A stretch of DNA of 64,000 bases, taken from contig JAIBDF010000001.1 in the NCBI GenBank assembly GCA_024679535.1, positions 85,748-149,747 of the forward strand. Direction: 5' to 3'. Made by a program: the position numbers and the translations under genes. The notes under the pieces were generated by a model that saw only the letters and a program-made list of their open reading frames with translations, made no database searches and was not told the DNA's origin. Of the stretch, positions 39,261 through 47,919 are shown piece by piece (position 1 is the first letter of the stretch; each line of letters opens with the position of its first letter). This DNA comes from Chromatiales bacterium (lineage in GTDB: Bacteria; Pseudomonadota; Gammaproteobacteria; Steroidobacterales; Woeseiaceae).

Positions 39261-40988
39261 ATGCGGCCTTTTCTGCTACTGATTGCCTGTCTCGCGAGTA
39301 TCGCTCCGGCTTTTGGCGCCAGTAACGAATTCGTGCCCTCCGCTATAGGGCAGATGGCTATACAGTTGTTTGGCGGCCTTGCGTTGTTTCTGTTTGGCAT
39401 CGAACAAATGACGGACAGCCTTAAGGTCGTCGCCGGCGAACGGATGCGCGCGGTACTTTCCCGACTGACGTCGAATCGGTACATGGGCGCCCTGACAGGC
39501 GCATTCGTAACGGCAATTATTCAGTCTTCGTCAGTCACCACGGTCCTGGTTGTGGGGTTCACGACTGCCGGACTCATGTCGTTCGCCCAGTCGATCGGCG
39601 TGATCATGGGCGCCAATATCGGCACGACCGTGACCGCGCAGATTGTTGCGTTCAAGATCACGAAAGCCGCGATGTTGATGATTGCGGTTGGTTTCGGCTT
39701 CCTGTTTTTCAGTAAGAAGAGCAACCTTCGACACTACGGTGGCATCGTCATGGGTCTCGGCCTCGTGTTCTTCGGCATGAGTATCATGAGTGAGGCGATG
39801 CAGCCATTGCGGACCTACCAGCCGTTCCTCGATTTGATGATCAGCATGGAAAACCCGCTTATCGGTATTCTGGTGGCGGCGGCTTTCACCGCGCTGATTC
39901 AATCCTCGTCGGCGACAACCGCCATTGTGATTGTCCTGGCCGGGCAGGGCTTCATAACATTGCCCGCTGGTATCGCACTGGCGTTCGGGGCGAATGTCGG
40001 TACCTGCGTAACGGCTCTGCTCGCAGCGATCGGCAAGCCTCGCGAGGCTTTGCGTGCGGCCGTAACGCATGTGTTCTTCAACATCGCCGGCGTTCTTCTC
40101 TGGATTGCGTTCATCGATCAGCTGGCCGAATTCGTTACGGCAATCTCGCCGACCCACAATAATCTCTATGGCGCACAAAAACTGGCTGCAGAGGCACCGC
40201 GTCAAATAGCAAATGCGCACACGCTGTTCAACGTGGCAAACACCTTTATCTTCATTTGGTTTACGACCGTGATTGCACGTTTTATTGAATGGATGATTCC
40301 GGACCATCCGATGGATGTGGAGAGCACGGTATCAGCCAAATACCTCGACACTGACGTGCTTTCTACCCCATCGATCGCCCTCGACCTGGTGCGTCGCGAG
40401 ATTAAGCACATGGGTACGCACGTCGTCAAAATGGTTTCAGACATCATGCCGGCCATACTGCATGGCAACGCAATGGCTCTCGAGGCAGTCAGGTCGAACG
40501 ACGAGCGTGTCGACTTTTTGCATGCTGAGATCGTCATCTATCTGGGCAGGATCAGTCAGGCGGAGCTCACTGAAAAACAGACCGTGGAACTCATGCATCT
40601 TATGGACGCGGCCAATGATCTCGAAAACATTGGCGACGTCGTGGAGATGAACCTGGTCGAGTTGGGCAGGCAGCGCATCGGCAAGGGGGTGGCGATCAGT
40701 CCGCCGACGCAGGTGATGCTCAGCGAATTCCATCAGGTCGTTCTTGACGCCGTCGGCGCGGCTATTCGCGCGGTGGGCGATGACGACTATGACGTGGCGC
40801 AGTCGGTGACGGGTATGAAGAGGGAGATTACGCGTATTGCCAACTCGGCGTCGGCCCATGAAGCGCAACGCCTGGTCGCCAACGAACCGCATCGGATTGA
40901 GGCCTATACGGTCGAGATGGATATTACTGAAAAACTGCAGCGCATTTACTACTTTGCGCGGCGCATGGCGAGAACGGTCACCGAATAA
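39261..40988 (+). CDS. Na/Pi cotransporter family protein with PhoU-like domain
   Basis: A 575-residue inner-membrane transporter. After a signal-like first segment come the two inverted Na/Pi repeats, each with the conserved loop: IIQSSSVTT near residue 90 and LIQSSSATT near 215. The C-terminal 200 residues are helical and PhoU-like (LVRREIKHMGTHVVKMVSDI... LMHLMDAANDLENIGDVVEM). The NptA/YjbB family exports or imports phosphate with sodium; the direction is unknown. It is followed closely by tRNA-Arg on the other strand. Confidence 0.93.
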   Translation: MRPFLLLIACLASIAPAFGASNEFVPSAIGQMAIQLFGGLALFLFGIEQMTDSLKVVAGERMRAVLSRLTSNRYMGALTGAFVTAIIQSSSVTTVLVVGFTTAGLMSFAQSIGVIMGANIGTTVTAQIVAFKITKAAMLMIAVGFGFLFFSKKSNLRHYGGIVMGLGLVFFGMSIMSEAMQPLRTYQPFLDLMISMENPLIGILVAAAFTALIQSSSATTAIVIVLAGQGFITLPAGIALAFGANVGTCVTALLAAIGKPREALRAAVTHVFFNIAGVLLWIAFIDQLAEFVTAISPTHNNLYGAQKLAAEAPRQIANAHTLFNVANTFIFIWFTTVIARFIEWMIPDHPMDVESTVSAKYLDTDVLSTPSIALDLVRREIKHMGTHVVKMVSDIMPAILHGNAMALEAVRSNDERVDFLHAEIVIYLGRISQAELTEKQTVELMHLMDAANDLENIGDVVEMNLVELGRQRIGKGVAISPPTQVMLSEFHQVVLDAVGAAIRAVGDDDYDVAQSVTGMKREITRIANSASAHEAQRLVANEPHRIEAYTVEMDITEKLQRIYYFARRMARTVTE

Positions 40989-40991
40989 GTA

Positions 40992-41068
40992 TGGCGCGCC
41001 CGAGAGGATTCGAACCTCTGACCCCCAGATTAGGAATCTGGTGCTCTATCCGACTGAGCTACGGGCGC
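40992..41068 (-). tRNA. tRNA-Arg (anticodon CCU)
   Basis: 77 nucleotides with encoded CCA. The acceptor stem is GCGCCCG/CGGGCGC with discriminator G, and the D-arm has AGCTCAGTCGGATAGAGC. The anticodon loop TTCCTAA within CAGAT/ATCTG gives CCT at 41034-41032, and the T-loop reads GGTTCGAATCC. It decodes AGG. Its stop-facing neighbour is the Na/Pi transporter. Confidence 0.97.
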
Positions 41069-41125
41069 GAACGGGGTGGATTCTAGCAGACCGGAGAAAC
41101 GCTGCAATTTGAGTATAATGTCCGA

Positions 41126-41503
41126 ATGCAGGGAATTCTTCTTCGTACACTTATCGCGATGCTCGGCCTGTTCCTGGCGGCGCGCATCATTCCGGGCGTT
41201 TCAATCGAGGGCACCGGTACGTTTGTTCTGGCGGCACTGTTGCTGGGCCTGGTCAATGCGCTGGTCAGGCCGATTGCCTTCCTGATGACGTTGCCGCTGA
41301 CCATCATCACGCTCGGTCTGTTCCTGCTGGTGCTGAATGCCGCGATGTTCGGGCTGGTCGCCGCGTTTCTCGATAACTTTACCGTGTCGGGCTTCTGGGC
41401 GGCTGTTTTTGGCGCTATCGTTGTGAGTATTTCCAGCACCATTGCGTCCTGGTTCATTGGCCCCAGTGGGCGTTACGAAGTTTTCGTCATCCGACGCGAC
41501 TAG
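41126..41503 (+). CDS. Phage-holin-4 superfamily membrane protein (YvlD-like)
   Basis: A 125-residue protein with four hydrophobic helices (about 3-20, 32-50, 58-80 and 90-110). The conserved RIIPGVSIEG, LVNALVRPIAFLMTLPLTIITLGLFLLVLN and FTVSGFWAAVFGAIVVS blocks fit the Phage_holin_4_2 (DUF360) family. Despite the name, members are chromosomal envelope proteins and not phage remnants; there is no phage gene nearby. The exact role is unknown. A divergent tRNA-Arg lies 57 bases upstream. Confidence 0.85.
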   Translation: MQGILLRTLIAMLGLFLAARIIPGVSIEGTGTFVLAALLLGLVNALVRPIAFLMTLPLTIITLGLFLLVLNAAMFGLVAAFLDNFTVSGFWAAVFGAIVVSISSTIASWFIGPSGRYEVFVIRRD

Positions 41504-41601
41504 CGATAGGTGAACCGTTGGCCGCTGCCTGGTGTGCGTGGCTCGCCACGACTAATTTTCTTGACAATCAACTTGGCGGGCGATTGCCCGGGAGACTAAC
41601 T

Positions 41602-43335
41602 GTGAAACATATCCGATTATCTTTTGTTGCATCGCTGAGTATCGGCCTCGTGGCCTGCACAGCAGATGAAATGCCGCAGGAAAACGCTGTGGTCGAGACG
41701 GCTGGGTCTACTTCGGCGGTCATTGTCGAGGCGGCCGGCGGTAACCCGATGGCCGAGCAGGCATCGAAGGAGATCACGGGTGACTACATGCGCGGCATCG
41801 TCGTTGAGATCAGCGATGATCGCTACGAGGGGCGCGGCCCGGGCAGCGAGGGAGACAAGATGGCGCGCGACTACCTCGCGGAGCGCATGGAAGAACTCGG
41901 CCTGGAGCCGGGCGCCGCGGATGGTGGTTGGGAGCAAGTGTTCGATCTCGTCGGTGTAAACGCCTCGCAGCCGGACACCTGGACGTTCGACGGCCACGGC
42001 AAATCGATGACGTTCAAACAGTGGGACCAGTTTATCGTCGGGAGCGGGATGCAGGAAACTCGTGCTGAAATTATTGACGCGGAGGTTGTCTTCGTCGGCT
42101 ACGGCATCCAGGCGCCTGAATACGACTGGGATGACTACAAAGGTGTCGACCTCAAAGGCAAGGTGCTTCTAATGATGAACAATGACCCGGATTGGGATCC
42201 GGAATTGTTCGCCGGTGAAACGCGACTCTGGTACGGCCGCTGGGACTACAAATACCTGAGTGCAGCGCGCCAGGGTGCGGTCGGTGCGATCATCATTCAC
42301 ACGTCCCCGTCGGCGGGTTACCCGTTCCAGGTCGTACAAACCTCGTGGACCGGAGTGCAGTTCGAACTGCCTGCCGGCGACGAACCGCGCAGCCAGATTA
42401 ACGCATGGGTGACCGAGGACTCGGCGCGCGAACTTGTGGCCATGGCGGGGAAGGATCTCGATGAACTCCGCGAGGCAGCCTACAACCGCGATTTTCAGCC
42501 GGTACCGCTGGGCGTCACTACATCGCTTGCTATGAACGTGGACGTGCAGACGGTGCAATCGGCCAACATACTTGGCCTGATTCACGGCAGCGACCCTGAA
42601 CTCAAAGACGAAGTCGTGGTGTACACGGCACACCATGACCATCTCGGCATTGGCACGCCGAATGAGGACGGCGACGCCATCTATAACGGTGCAATGGACA
42701 ACGCGACCGGCGTTGCCCAGGTCATGGCGATTGCGAAGGCAATCAAGGCGATGCCGGTGCCGCCACGGCGTTCGATTCTCGTCAACCTGGTAGGTGCCGA
42801 AGAGCAGGGCCTGTTGGGATCTGAGTACTATGCGACGAACCCCACGTTTGCGCCCGGCAAGATCGCAGCCAACCTGAACTATGATGGCGGCAATATCTGG
42901 GGCCACACGCACGATGTGACGTTCGTGGGTCTTGGCAAGTCAACGGTTGATGAAATCGTCACCCTGATAGCCGAAGAGCAGGGTCGCGTCGTAAAGCCTG
43001 ACCAGTTTTCGGACAAGGGATATTTCTATCGTTCCGATCAGTTCAGCTTCGCCAAGATCGGCGTGCCCGCCATGTACCTCGATACCGGCACGGATTTTGT
43101 GGATCGACCGCCGGAGTGGGGCCGTGAGCAACAGGAACATTACACCGAGGTGAATTACCATCAGCCCACGGACGAGTACAGTCCTGCGTGGACGTTTGAC
43201 GGCATGGTCGACGATGCGCTGCTGGGCTTTTGGACGGGGCTCGCAATTGCGAACGCCGATGAGAAACCGACCTGGAATCCGGGTGATGAGTTTGAAGCGG
43301 CCCGTTTGGAAGCGCTTGAGGCGCTGGAGGAATAG
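41602..43335 (+). CDS. Exported M28-family zinc aminopeptidase (lipoprotein)
   Basis: A 577-residue exported peptidase. A lipoprotein signal (LSFVASLSIGLVAC) starts at GTG 41602 after GGGAG. A PA (protease-associated) insert covers about 160-300. The M28 domain shows the metal-binding residues in order: HHDHLGIG, AMDNATGVAQV, GAEEQGLLGSEYY and, near the end, the final His in NYHQPTDEY. It probably trims peptides in the periplasm or at the outer membrane. It is convergent with a diguanylate cyclase gene. Confidence 0.93.
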   Translation: MKHIRLSFVASLSIGLVACTADEMPQENAVVETAGSTSAVIVEAAGGNPMAEQASKEITGDYMRGIVVEISDDRYEGRGPGSEGDKMARDYLAERMEELGLEPGAADGGWEQVFDLVGVNASQPDTWTFDGHGKSMTFKQWDQFIVGSGMQETRAEIIDAEVVFVGYGIQAPEYDWDDYKGVDLKGKVLLMMNNDPDWDPELFAGETRLWYGRWDYKYLSAARQGAVGAIIIHTSPSAGYPFQVVQTSWTGVQFELPAGDEPRSQINAWVTEDSARELVAMAGKDLDELREAAYNRDFQPVPLGVTTSLAMNVDVQTVQSANILGLIHGSDPELKDEVVVYTAHHDHLGIGTPNEDGDAIYNGAMDNATGVAQVMAIAKAIKAMPVPPRRSILVNLVGAEEQGLLGSEYYATNPTFAPGKIAANLNYDGGNIWGHTHDVTFVGLGKSTVDEIVTLIAEEQGRVVKPDQFSDKGYFYRSDQFSFAKIGVPAMYLDTGTDFVDRPPEWGREQQEHYTEVNYHQPTDEYSPAWTFDGMVDDALLGFWTGLAIANADEKPTWNPGDEFEAARLEALEALEE

Positions 43336-43344
43336 GGCGCCCGT

Positions 43345-44364
43345 TTAGTCCGAGATGCTGGTCGAGTTTCGACCAGCATTCTTGGCCCGATACAATGCCT
43401 CGTCGGCACGGTGCAGCCAGTCGTTGCCGTTTTCACCTTTCTTGAGTTCGGCAACGCCCAGGGAAATCGTGACCGCGTGATCCGGGACGAGTTCGTTCGC
43501 ATAGACCAGCGTCCGAAGTTGTTCCGCGAGGTGTGCGGCCCGGCTCAGGTCAGCCCCATCGAGGACGACGACAAATTCCTCACCGCCTATGCGGTACAAG
43601 CTGTCCGTCACGCGTATACGCAGGTCTATGATTTTGGAAACGCGTTTGAGGATCTGGTCGCCAACGGCATGTCCGTGAACATCATTTACCTTTTTGAAAT
43701 GATCAAGGTCGATCAGCACGAGCGACGCGTCAGTTCCAGAGCGCAGGTGGGCGTTTACCACGTCGGAGAGCTTTGCGTCGAGCGCACGACGATTGCCCGC
43801 GCCGGTCAGCGGGTCTTTCGTTGCCAGGACCAGTAACTGCTCTCGTTGTCGGCTTGTTACCATTGAAAAAGCGAATGCAAAGGCGCTGGTTACAAGGATG
43901 GTGACGAAGATAGTACCAGTCTCATGCGAATTGCTTACCGGCAAAACCGCAGGAAACAGCGCCGCAATTGTTACCACTGCGGCGAATACCGCTTCCTGAG
44001 GTTGAATCAGGTAAAACACGGCCATGAGGGCTGGGAATATCCAGTAGATCTGGACAGGTCCATTGACGTGCACGGTCGAGATAACACCGGCGACGCAGAT
44101 GAAGGCGATAGCAATACTCGCGGCCCGCACACGTCGTGTGCGATAAACATACGTTCCAAGTGCAATAAAACCGGTGACGATGATTATGTCGATAGTCGCA
44201 GCAGCCCACTCCTGCTGCATAAGGCGTTTGACCGCAAACGGCAATACGCCGATTGCACCGGCAGCGCTCAGGATGAGGGGCAGGTAGGTTTCAACGGAGT
44301 GGCTGTCCTGATTAGACCGGACGATATATCGCCAAGCGTCCATTCCCGAGTGCAGTCTTTTCAT
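43345..44364 (-). CDS. Membrane diguanylate cyclase (GGDEF)
   Basis: A 339-residue c-di-GMP synthase. Five or six hydrophobic helices (about 28-165) form a membrane sensor with no recognised ligand domain. The GGDEF domain follows, with DPLTGAGNRR, the metal-binding IDLDHFKKVND and the active-site GGEEF at 260-264. An inhibitory I-site, RVTD at 251-254, sits exactly five residues before GGEEF, so the enzyme is probably feedback-controlled. It lies 15 bases downstream of an ExeA-like ATPase gene and is probably co-transcribed with it. Confidence 0.94.
   Translation of the reverse strand: MKRLHSGMDAWRYIVRSNQDSHSVETYLPLILSAAGAIGVLPFAVKRLMQQEWAAATIDIIIVTGFIALGTYVYRTRRVRAASIAIAFICVAGVISTVHVNGPVQIYWIFPALMAVFYLIQPQEAVFAAVVTIAALFPAVLPVSNSHETGTIFVTILVTSAFAFAFSMVTSRQREQLLVLATKDPLTGAGNRRALDAKLSDVVNAHLRSGTDASLVLIDLDHFKKVNDVHGHAVGDQILKRVSKIIDLRIRVTDSLYRIGGEEFVVVLDGADLSRAAHLAEQLRTLVYANELVPDHAVTISLGVAELKKGENGNDWLHRADEALYRAKNAGRNSTSISD
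43355..43379. terminator. Hairpin at the M28/diguanylate cyclase junction, possible terminator
   Basis: ATGCTGGTCGA (43355-43365) and TCGACCAGCAT (43369-43379) form a perfect 11-base stem with a GTT loop. It overlaps the last codons of the cyclase. There is no clear U-tract on either side, so it may slow polymerase rather than terminate fully. Confidence 0.4.
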
Positions 44365-44379
44365 ACCTGTGAGAGTACC

Positions 44380-46566
44380 TCACGAACGCTTGAAGCGGCT
44401 GAAAAAACCCCCGTTTTTTTGTGGCTCATCATCGTCGTCCAGCGCACCAGGTCCGTCGCGATCCGAAATTGGAGGACGAATATTCAGGGCTTTGAGGGTC
44501 TGGGTCATCGATATGTCGATTTGATCCTCAATGGGCTGCGGCGCCTCCGCTGGCCCGGTGGAGCCGTTTGTTCCGTTGATTGGCGGCACATTTTCCGGTG
44601 CATGCAACGAGGGATGCAGGACCGCATTCAGCGCCTGTACGGTTTTTAGCCGCTGTGACGCCGAAAGGTCCAGTCCGGCTTCACCGCCGCGCTCGCGTGT
44701 CTCCAGCAAAACTTCGAGTGCGGGTTCCTCGCTGGCAACTGTTGATGCATGCGGTGTGCCCGCGGACTGTGCCATGTTAGCTGCAGCGGTATCAAACAGG
44801 GCGAGCTCTCCGTCATTTGCTGGTTCGCCCGCGGCGCCAGCCGCGACAACCTGCGAGGCGATGAGGTTTATCTCTTCGCCAAACAACGTTTCAGCAAGTT
44901 TGTCGTCCACGTCTTCGATAGTCTTGGCCCTTGCCAGTTCGGCAGCAATCTTCTCGATTTCAGCGTCCGCCTTCGTGGCTTTCTGCGGGGCGATTCGAAC
45001 TTCGGGAACGCCCTTGTCAGTCGGGCTTGCCGATGACGGATCAGGCGATGTGGCACTGACCTGGCCCGGTTCGTCAATCAGATGATCTTCGATGCGTGCC
45101 TGGATAGCGTTGTCGAGTGTAATCTCGGGAATCTCATCAATATTATCTTCGACCTTTGGTGCAGGTGGGGTCGAAACAGCACGAGCTTCGGGCTCGGGCG
45201 CCGGCTTTTCGTCCGTGTCGCCGTGCGCGAAAGCCATGGCTTTTTCCAGCGCATCAAGATCAGGTCTAAGCTCTGCGAGCGTTGGATCGCGGTCCCATTC
45301 AGGGGTGTCTTCAGCAACGTCGTCGAGGGTGGGCAGAACCTCGGGCTCAGGCCTGGGTTGCGGGTCAGCCACCAGAACCGGCGCTGGCTGAGGCTCAGGT
45401 ACGGTCTGAGGCTCCGATTCGGGTCGAGCCGCACTATCGGCAACGGGCTGCAAATCCTTCAGGTCTGGCAGGTTGTCCAGTCCCGGTATGGTCTCGCAGT
45501 GAAGCTCCGGGATGATTTCTTCCGGATCAGCCGCGACCTCTGCAGTCTCGAACTCAGGGGCCAGTATTTCCAGATTCGGCAGGGTGTCCTGAATTAATTG
45601 CGGAATGTCATCCATGAGTGGCGGGGACTCGTGCGGTGCCTCGTCCGAAAATACGATAACCGGCTCAGGGGCAGGCTCAGCTTTGAGAATCTGTGCGGGT
45701 GCTGGATCGGGTTCTGGCGCAGCTGTGGCAATAACAGGCGCGGCCTCGAAATTGTCAGCCTCAAGTCCAAATTCGTTTCTCGCGACCTCGACAACGTAAG
45801 TTGCCTCCACCTTCTGGATACCCTCTGCAGCGGCAGCCGTGAGCGCCGCCTCGACGATGTTATTGGCGTCGCGGGGAATACCGCCGCTCAGCTGATGTAC
45901 GAGGGCGGCGCAGCGATTATCGAAGATGAGATCGAAATTCGCGCCGGCGAGACGGAAGCAGTGCATCAGATAGCCCCGCAGTTCAGCGGCACTGAGCGGT
46001 GCGATAGTGAGCTGCTGCCGAGAACGTTGGTCCAGGCGTTTGAGCTGCGGGTCCTTGCAGAATGTCGCCAGACGCTCGTCGCCCATAAGGATCATCGCCG
46101 CACCGCCTGACTCCCCGGCATCTGCCGCGGTCAGGGCCTCAAGTTCAGCGAGTGTCTCAGCGCCGGCCCGCAACGCATCTTCGACCACGACGACCAGGCG
46201 CGTATTCTCCGTCTCAAGCTGTCGGAGTTGCTGCCGCAGAGCCGCGAATTGACGAATTGGGCCTTTCGGGGGCTCAGCAACGCCAAGCTCTTCGAGCAGG
46301 AATTCCAGTGCGTCCGTACCCTGAAGGTGAATACGGCCAATACGCACTATCTTGTGGCTGCCAGACAACGCATTCAGGGCTTTGGCGACCACGGTGGTCT
46401 TGCCGGATCCGGTTGGGCCGGATACGGCGACAACCGCGTCCTGCAAGGCGAGTCCCTTCATGAGGGCGGCCAGCGTATTCGCAGTTTGCGGTCCCACGAA
46501 CACATTGGTGCCAGTGGCGTTGGCCGGGAAAGGGCGCTTGTTTAGTCCAAAGTGTTGTTCGTACAT
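44380..46566 (-). CDS. ExeA/MshM-like AAA+ ATPase with long acidic tail
   Basis: A 728-residue protein. The first 270 residues are an ExeA-type AAA+ domain: MYEQHFGLNKRPFPANATG, Walker A GPTGSGKT at 50-57, Walker B VVVVEDA, sensor RLDQRSRQQLTIAPLS and the LSGGIPRDANNIVEAAL arginine finger region. The remaining 450 residues are Pro-, Glu- and Ala-rich, mostly disordered, with a short basic end (GFFSRFKRS). Unlike ExeA, there is no transmembrane helix or peptidoglycan-binding domain. ExeA assists assembly of the type II secretin; the gspCDEF block is 25 kb away. It is followed by a diguanylate cyclase gene. Confidence 0.82.
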   Translation of the reverse strand: MYEQHFGLNKRPFPANATGTNVFVGPQTANTLAALMKGLALQDAVVAVSGPTGSGKTTVVAKALNALSGSHKIVRIGRIHLQGTDALEFLLEELGVAEPPKGPIRQFAALRQQLRQLETENTRLVVVVEDALRAGAETLAELEALTAADAGESGGAAMILMGDERLATFCKDPQLKRLDQRSRQQLTIAPLSAAELRGYLMHCFRLAGANFDLIFDNRCAALVHQLSGGIPRDANNIVEAALTAAAAEGIQKVEATYVVEVARNEFGLEADNFEAAPVIATAAPEPDPAPAQILKAEPAPEPVIVFSDEAPHESPPLMDDIPQLIQDTLPNLEILAPEFETAEVAADPEEIIPELHCETIPGLDNLPDLKDLQPVADSAARPESEPQTVPEPQPAPVLVADPQPRPEPEVLPTLDDVAEDTPEWDRDPTLAELRPDLDALEKAMAFAHGDTDEKPAPEPEARAVSTPPAPKVEDNIDEIPEITLDNAIQARIEDHLIDEPGQVSATSPDPSSASPTDKGVPEVRIAPQKATKADAEIEKIAAELARAKTIEDVDDKLAETLFGEEINLIASQVVAAGAAGEPANDGELALFDTAAANMAQSAGTPHASTVASEEPALEVLLETRERGGEAGLDLSASQRLKTVQALNAVLHPSLHAPENVPPINGTNGSTGPAEAPQPIEDQIDISMTQTLKALNIRPPISDRDGPGALDDDDEPQKNGGFFSRFKRS

Positions 46567-46806
46567 ATCGATCCGGTCGGCTAAATTCAGGCCGTATTCC
46601 AGTCACGGCCTTATCAGACGGTCAGTTTGTGGGGTGCGGCGCTCAATTTCATGGAGTTATGTCACAAATTTGGCTCCTCGACGGGGCGCAGCACTGCCTG
46701 ACGTTGACAGCATCCAATCGAATAAAGCCCTGAATTCACGGTCAAAAGCGTTCAGAATACGGCATCGCCAGCGCCGTAATAAGAACGCATAGGGAAGACA
46801 CGAAAA

Positions 46807-47916
46807 ATGCGTAAGCTATTGATTTTTGGGATACTCGGGACAGCCGTCGCGGGTGTTATTGCCATGACCATCATGCGCCCGGAGCCGCCCAAGAAAGAGC
46901 GCATCGAGCTGGATCCGCTGGTGGAAATTCAGGTGCTCGAGTCGATGAATACGAAGTTCGAGATTCGCAGTCAGGGGACCGTCTGGCCCGGAACCGAGAC
47001 AATTTTGAGTGCAGAAGTGTCCGGAACGATTACTTCCATCTCGCCGAAATTCGTCGCTGGCGGTGTCTTCGACAAAAACGAGGTCCTGATGAGGATTGAT
47101 CCGACGAACTACGACGTCGCGGTCAAGCAAGCCACGGCCCTGGTCAAGCAGCGTCAGATCGAATTCGACGGTGCCAAACAGCTTCGCAGCCAGGGTTATC
47201 GCGCGGAGGCCGAGCTCGCATCGGCGGCGGCGGCACTTGCGACGGCTGAAGCGGACCTCGTCAGGGCCCGCCGCAACCTCGAGCGCACCGATATTCGACT
47301 GCCTTATGCTGGCATTGTTCGGGCGAAAGAAGCGGACCTGGGACAGTTCGTCAGCCCAGGCGCGCGTTTGGGTACGGTGTTCTCCACCGATTACGCGGAA
47401 GTTCGTTTGCCGTTGACCGATACTGATCTTGCTTTTGTCGACCTGCCGACTACGCGGGCTGCGTCGTCAGCAGAGGCCATAAAGGGGCCTTCGGTCCGAT
47501 TGTCGGCCGTCCAGAAGGGTCGTATAGCGCAATGGCAGGCCACGATTGTCCGAACAGAAGGCGTTGTCGACGAAAAAAGTCGTGTGACCTATGCGGTCGC
47601 ACGAATTGAGGACCCGTATCGCAGGCGCAGCGATGGTAATGAGCTGCCGGTTGGCACATTTGTGCAGGCCTCGATCGAAGGCACACTCGCTGAAGATGTC
47701 GTCAGGATTCCACGCTCGGTTGTGCGTGGTTCCGATCAGGTTGTCTTTGTGGACGATGACAATAAGCTCCTTATCAGGTCTGTCGATATTGCTCGATCTG
47801 ACGCGAATTATTTGTATGTCCGTGGCGGAGCCGCAGCGGGCGAACGTATCGTCCTCACCGCCCTGGAATCGCCCATAGGCGGCATGTCTGTCAGAACCCA
47901 GGCAAGCGGAGACTAG
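46807..47916 (+). CDS. RND efflux periplasmic adaptor (HlyD/MFP family)
   Basis: A 369-residue adaptor. An N-terminal anchor (residues 4-23) is followed by a lipoyl-like half (EVSGTITSISPKFVAGGVFDKNEVLMRID), an alpha-helical hairpin (about 105-155, EAELASAAAALATAEADLVRARRNLERTDI), the second lipoyl half (PYAGIVRAKEADLGQFVSPG) and a beta-barrel and membrane-proximal domain. It links the RND pump to an outer-membrane channel, which is not encoded nearby. The permease gene follows after 3 bases. Substrates are unknown; the divergent gene upstream is not a TetR- or MarR-type regulator. Confidence 0.93.
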   Translation: MRKLLIFGILGTAVAGVIAMTIMRPEPPKKERIELDPLVEIQVLESMNTKFEIRSQGTVWPGTETILSAEVSGTITSISPKFVAGGVFDKNEVLMRIDPTNYDVAVKQATALVKQRQIEFDGAKQLRSQGYRAEAELASAAAALATAEADLVRARRNLERTDIRLPYAGIVRAKEADLGQFVSPGARLGTVFSTDYAEVRLPLTDTDLAFVDLPTTRAASSAEAIKGPSVRLSAVQKGRIAQWQATIVRTEGVVDEKSRVTYAVARIEDPYRRRSDGNELPVGTFVQASIEGTLAEDVVRIPRSVVRGSDQVVFVDDDNKLLIRSVDIARSDANYLYVRGGAAAGERIVLTALESPIGGMSVRTQASGD

Positions 47917-47919
47917 CTC

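Noticed and set aside
41126-41503. Phage remnant suggested by the holin-like family name
   Set aside because: No other phage gene, integrase or attachment site is nearby; these proteins are common in ordinary chromosomes.
46704-46726. TTGACA upstream of the RND adaptor as a promoter
   Set aside because: No -10 box is found at a proper distance; AATAAA is only 11 bases away.
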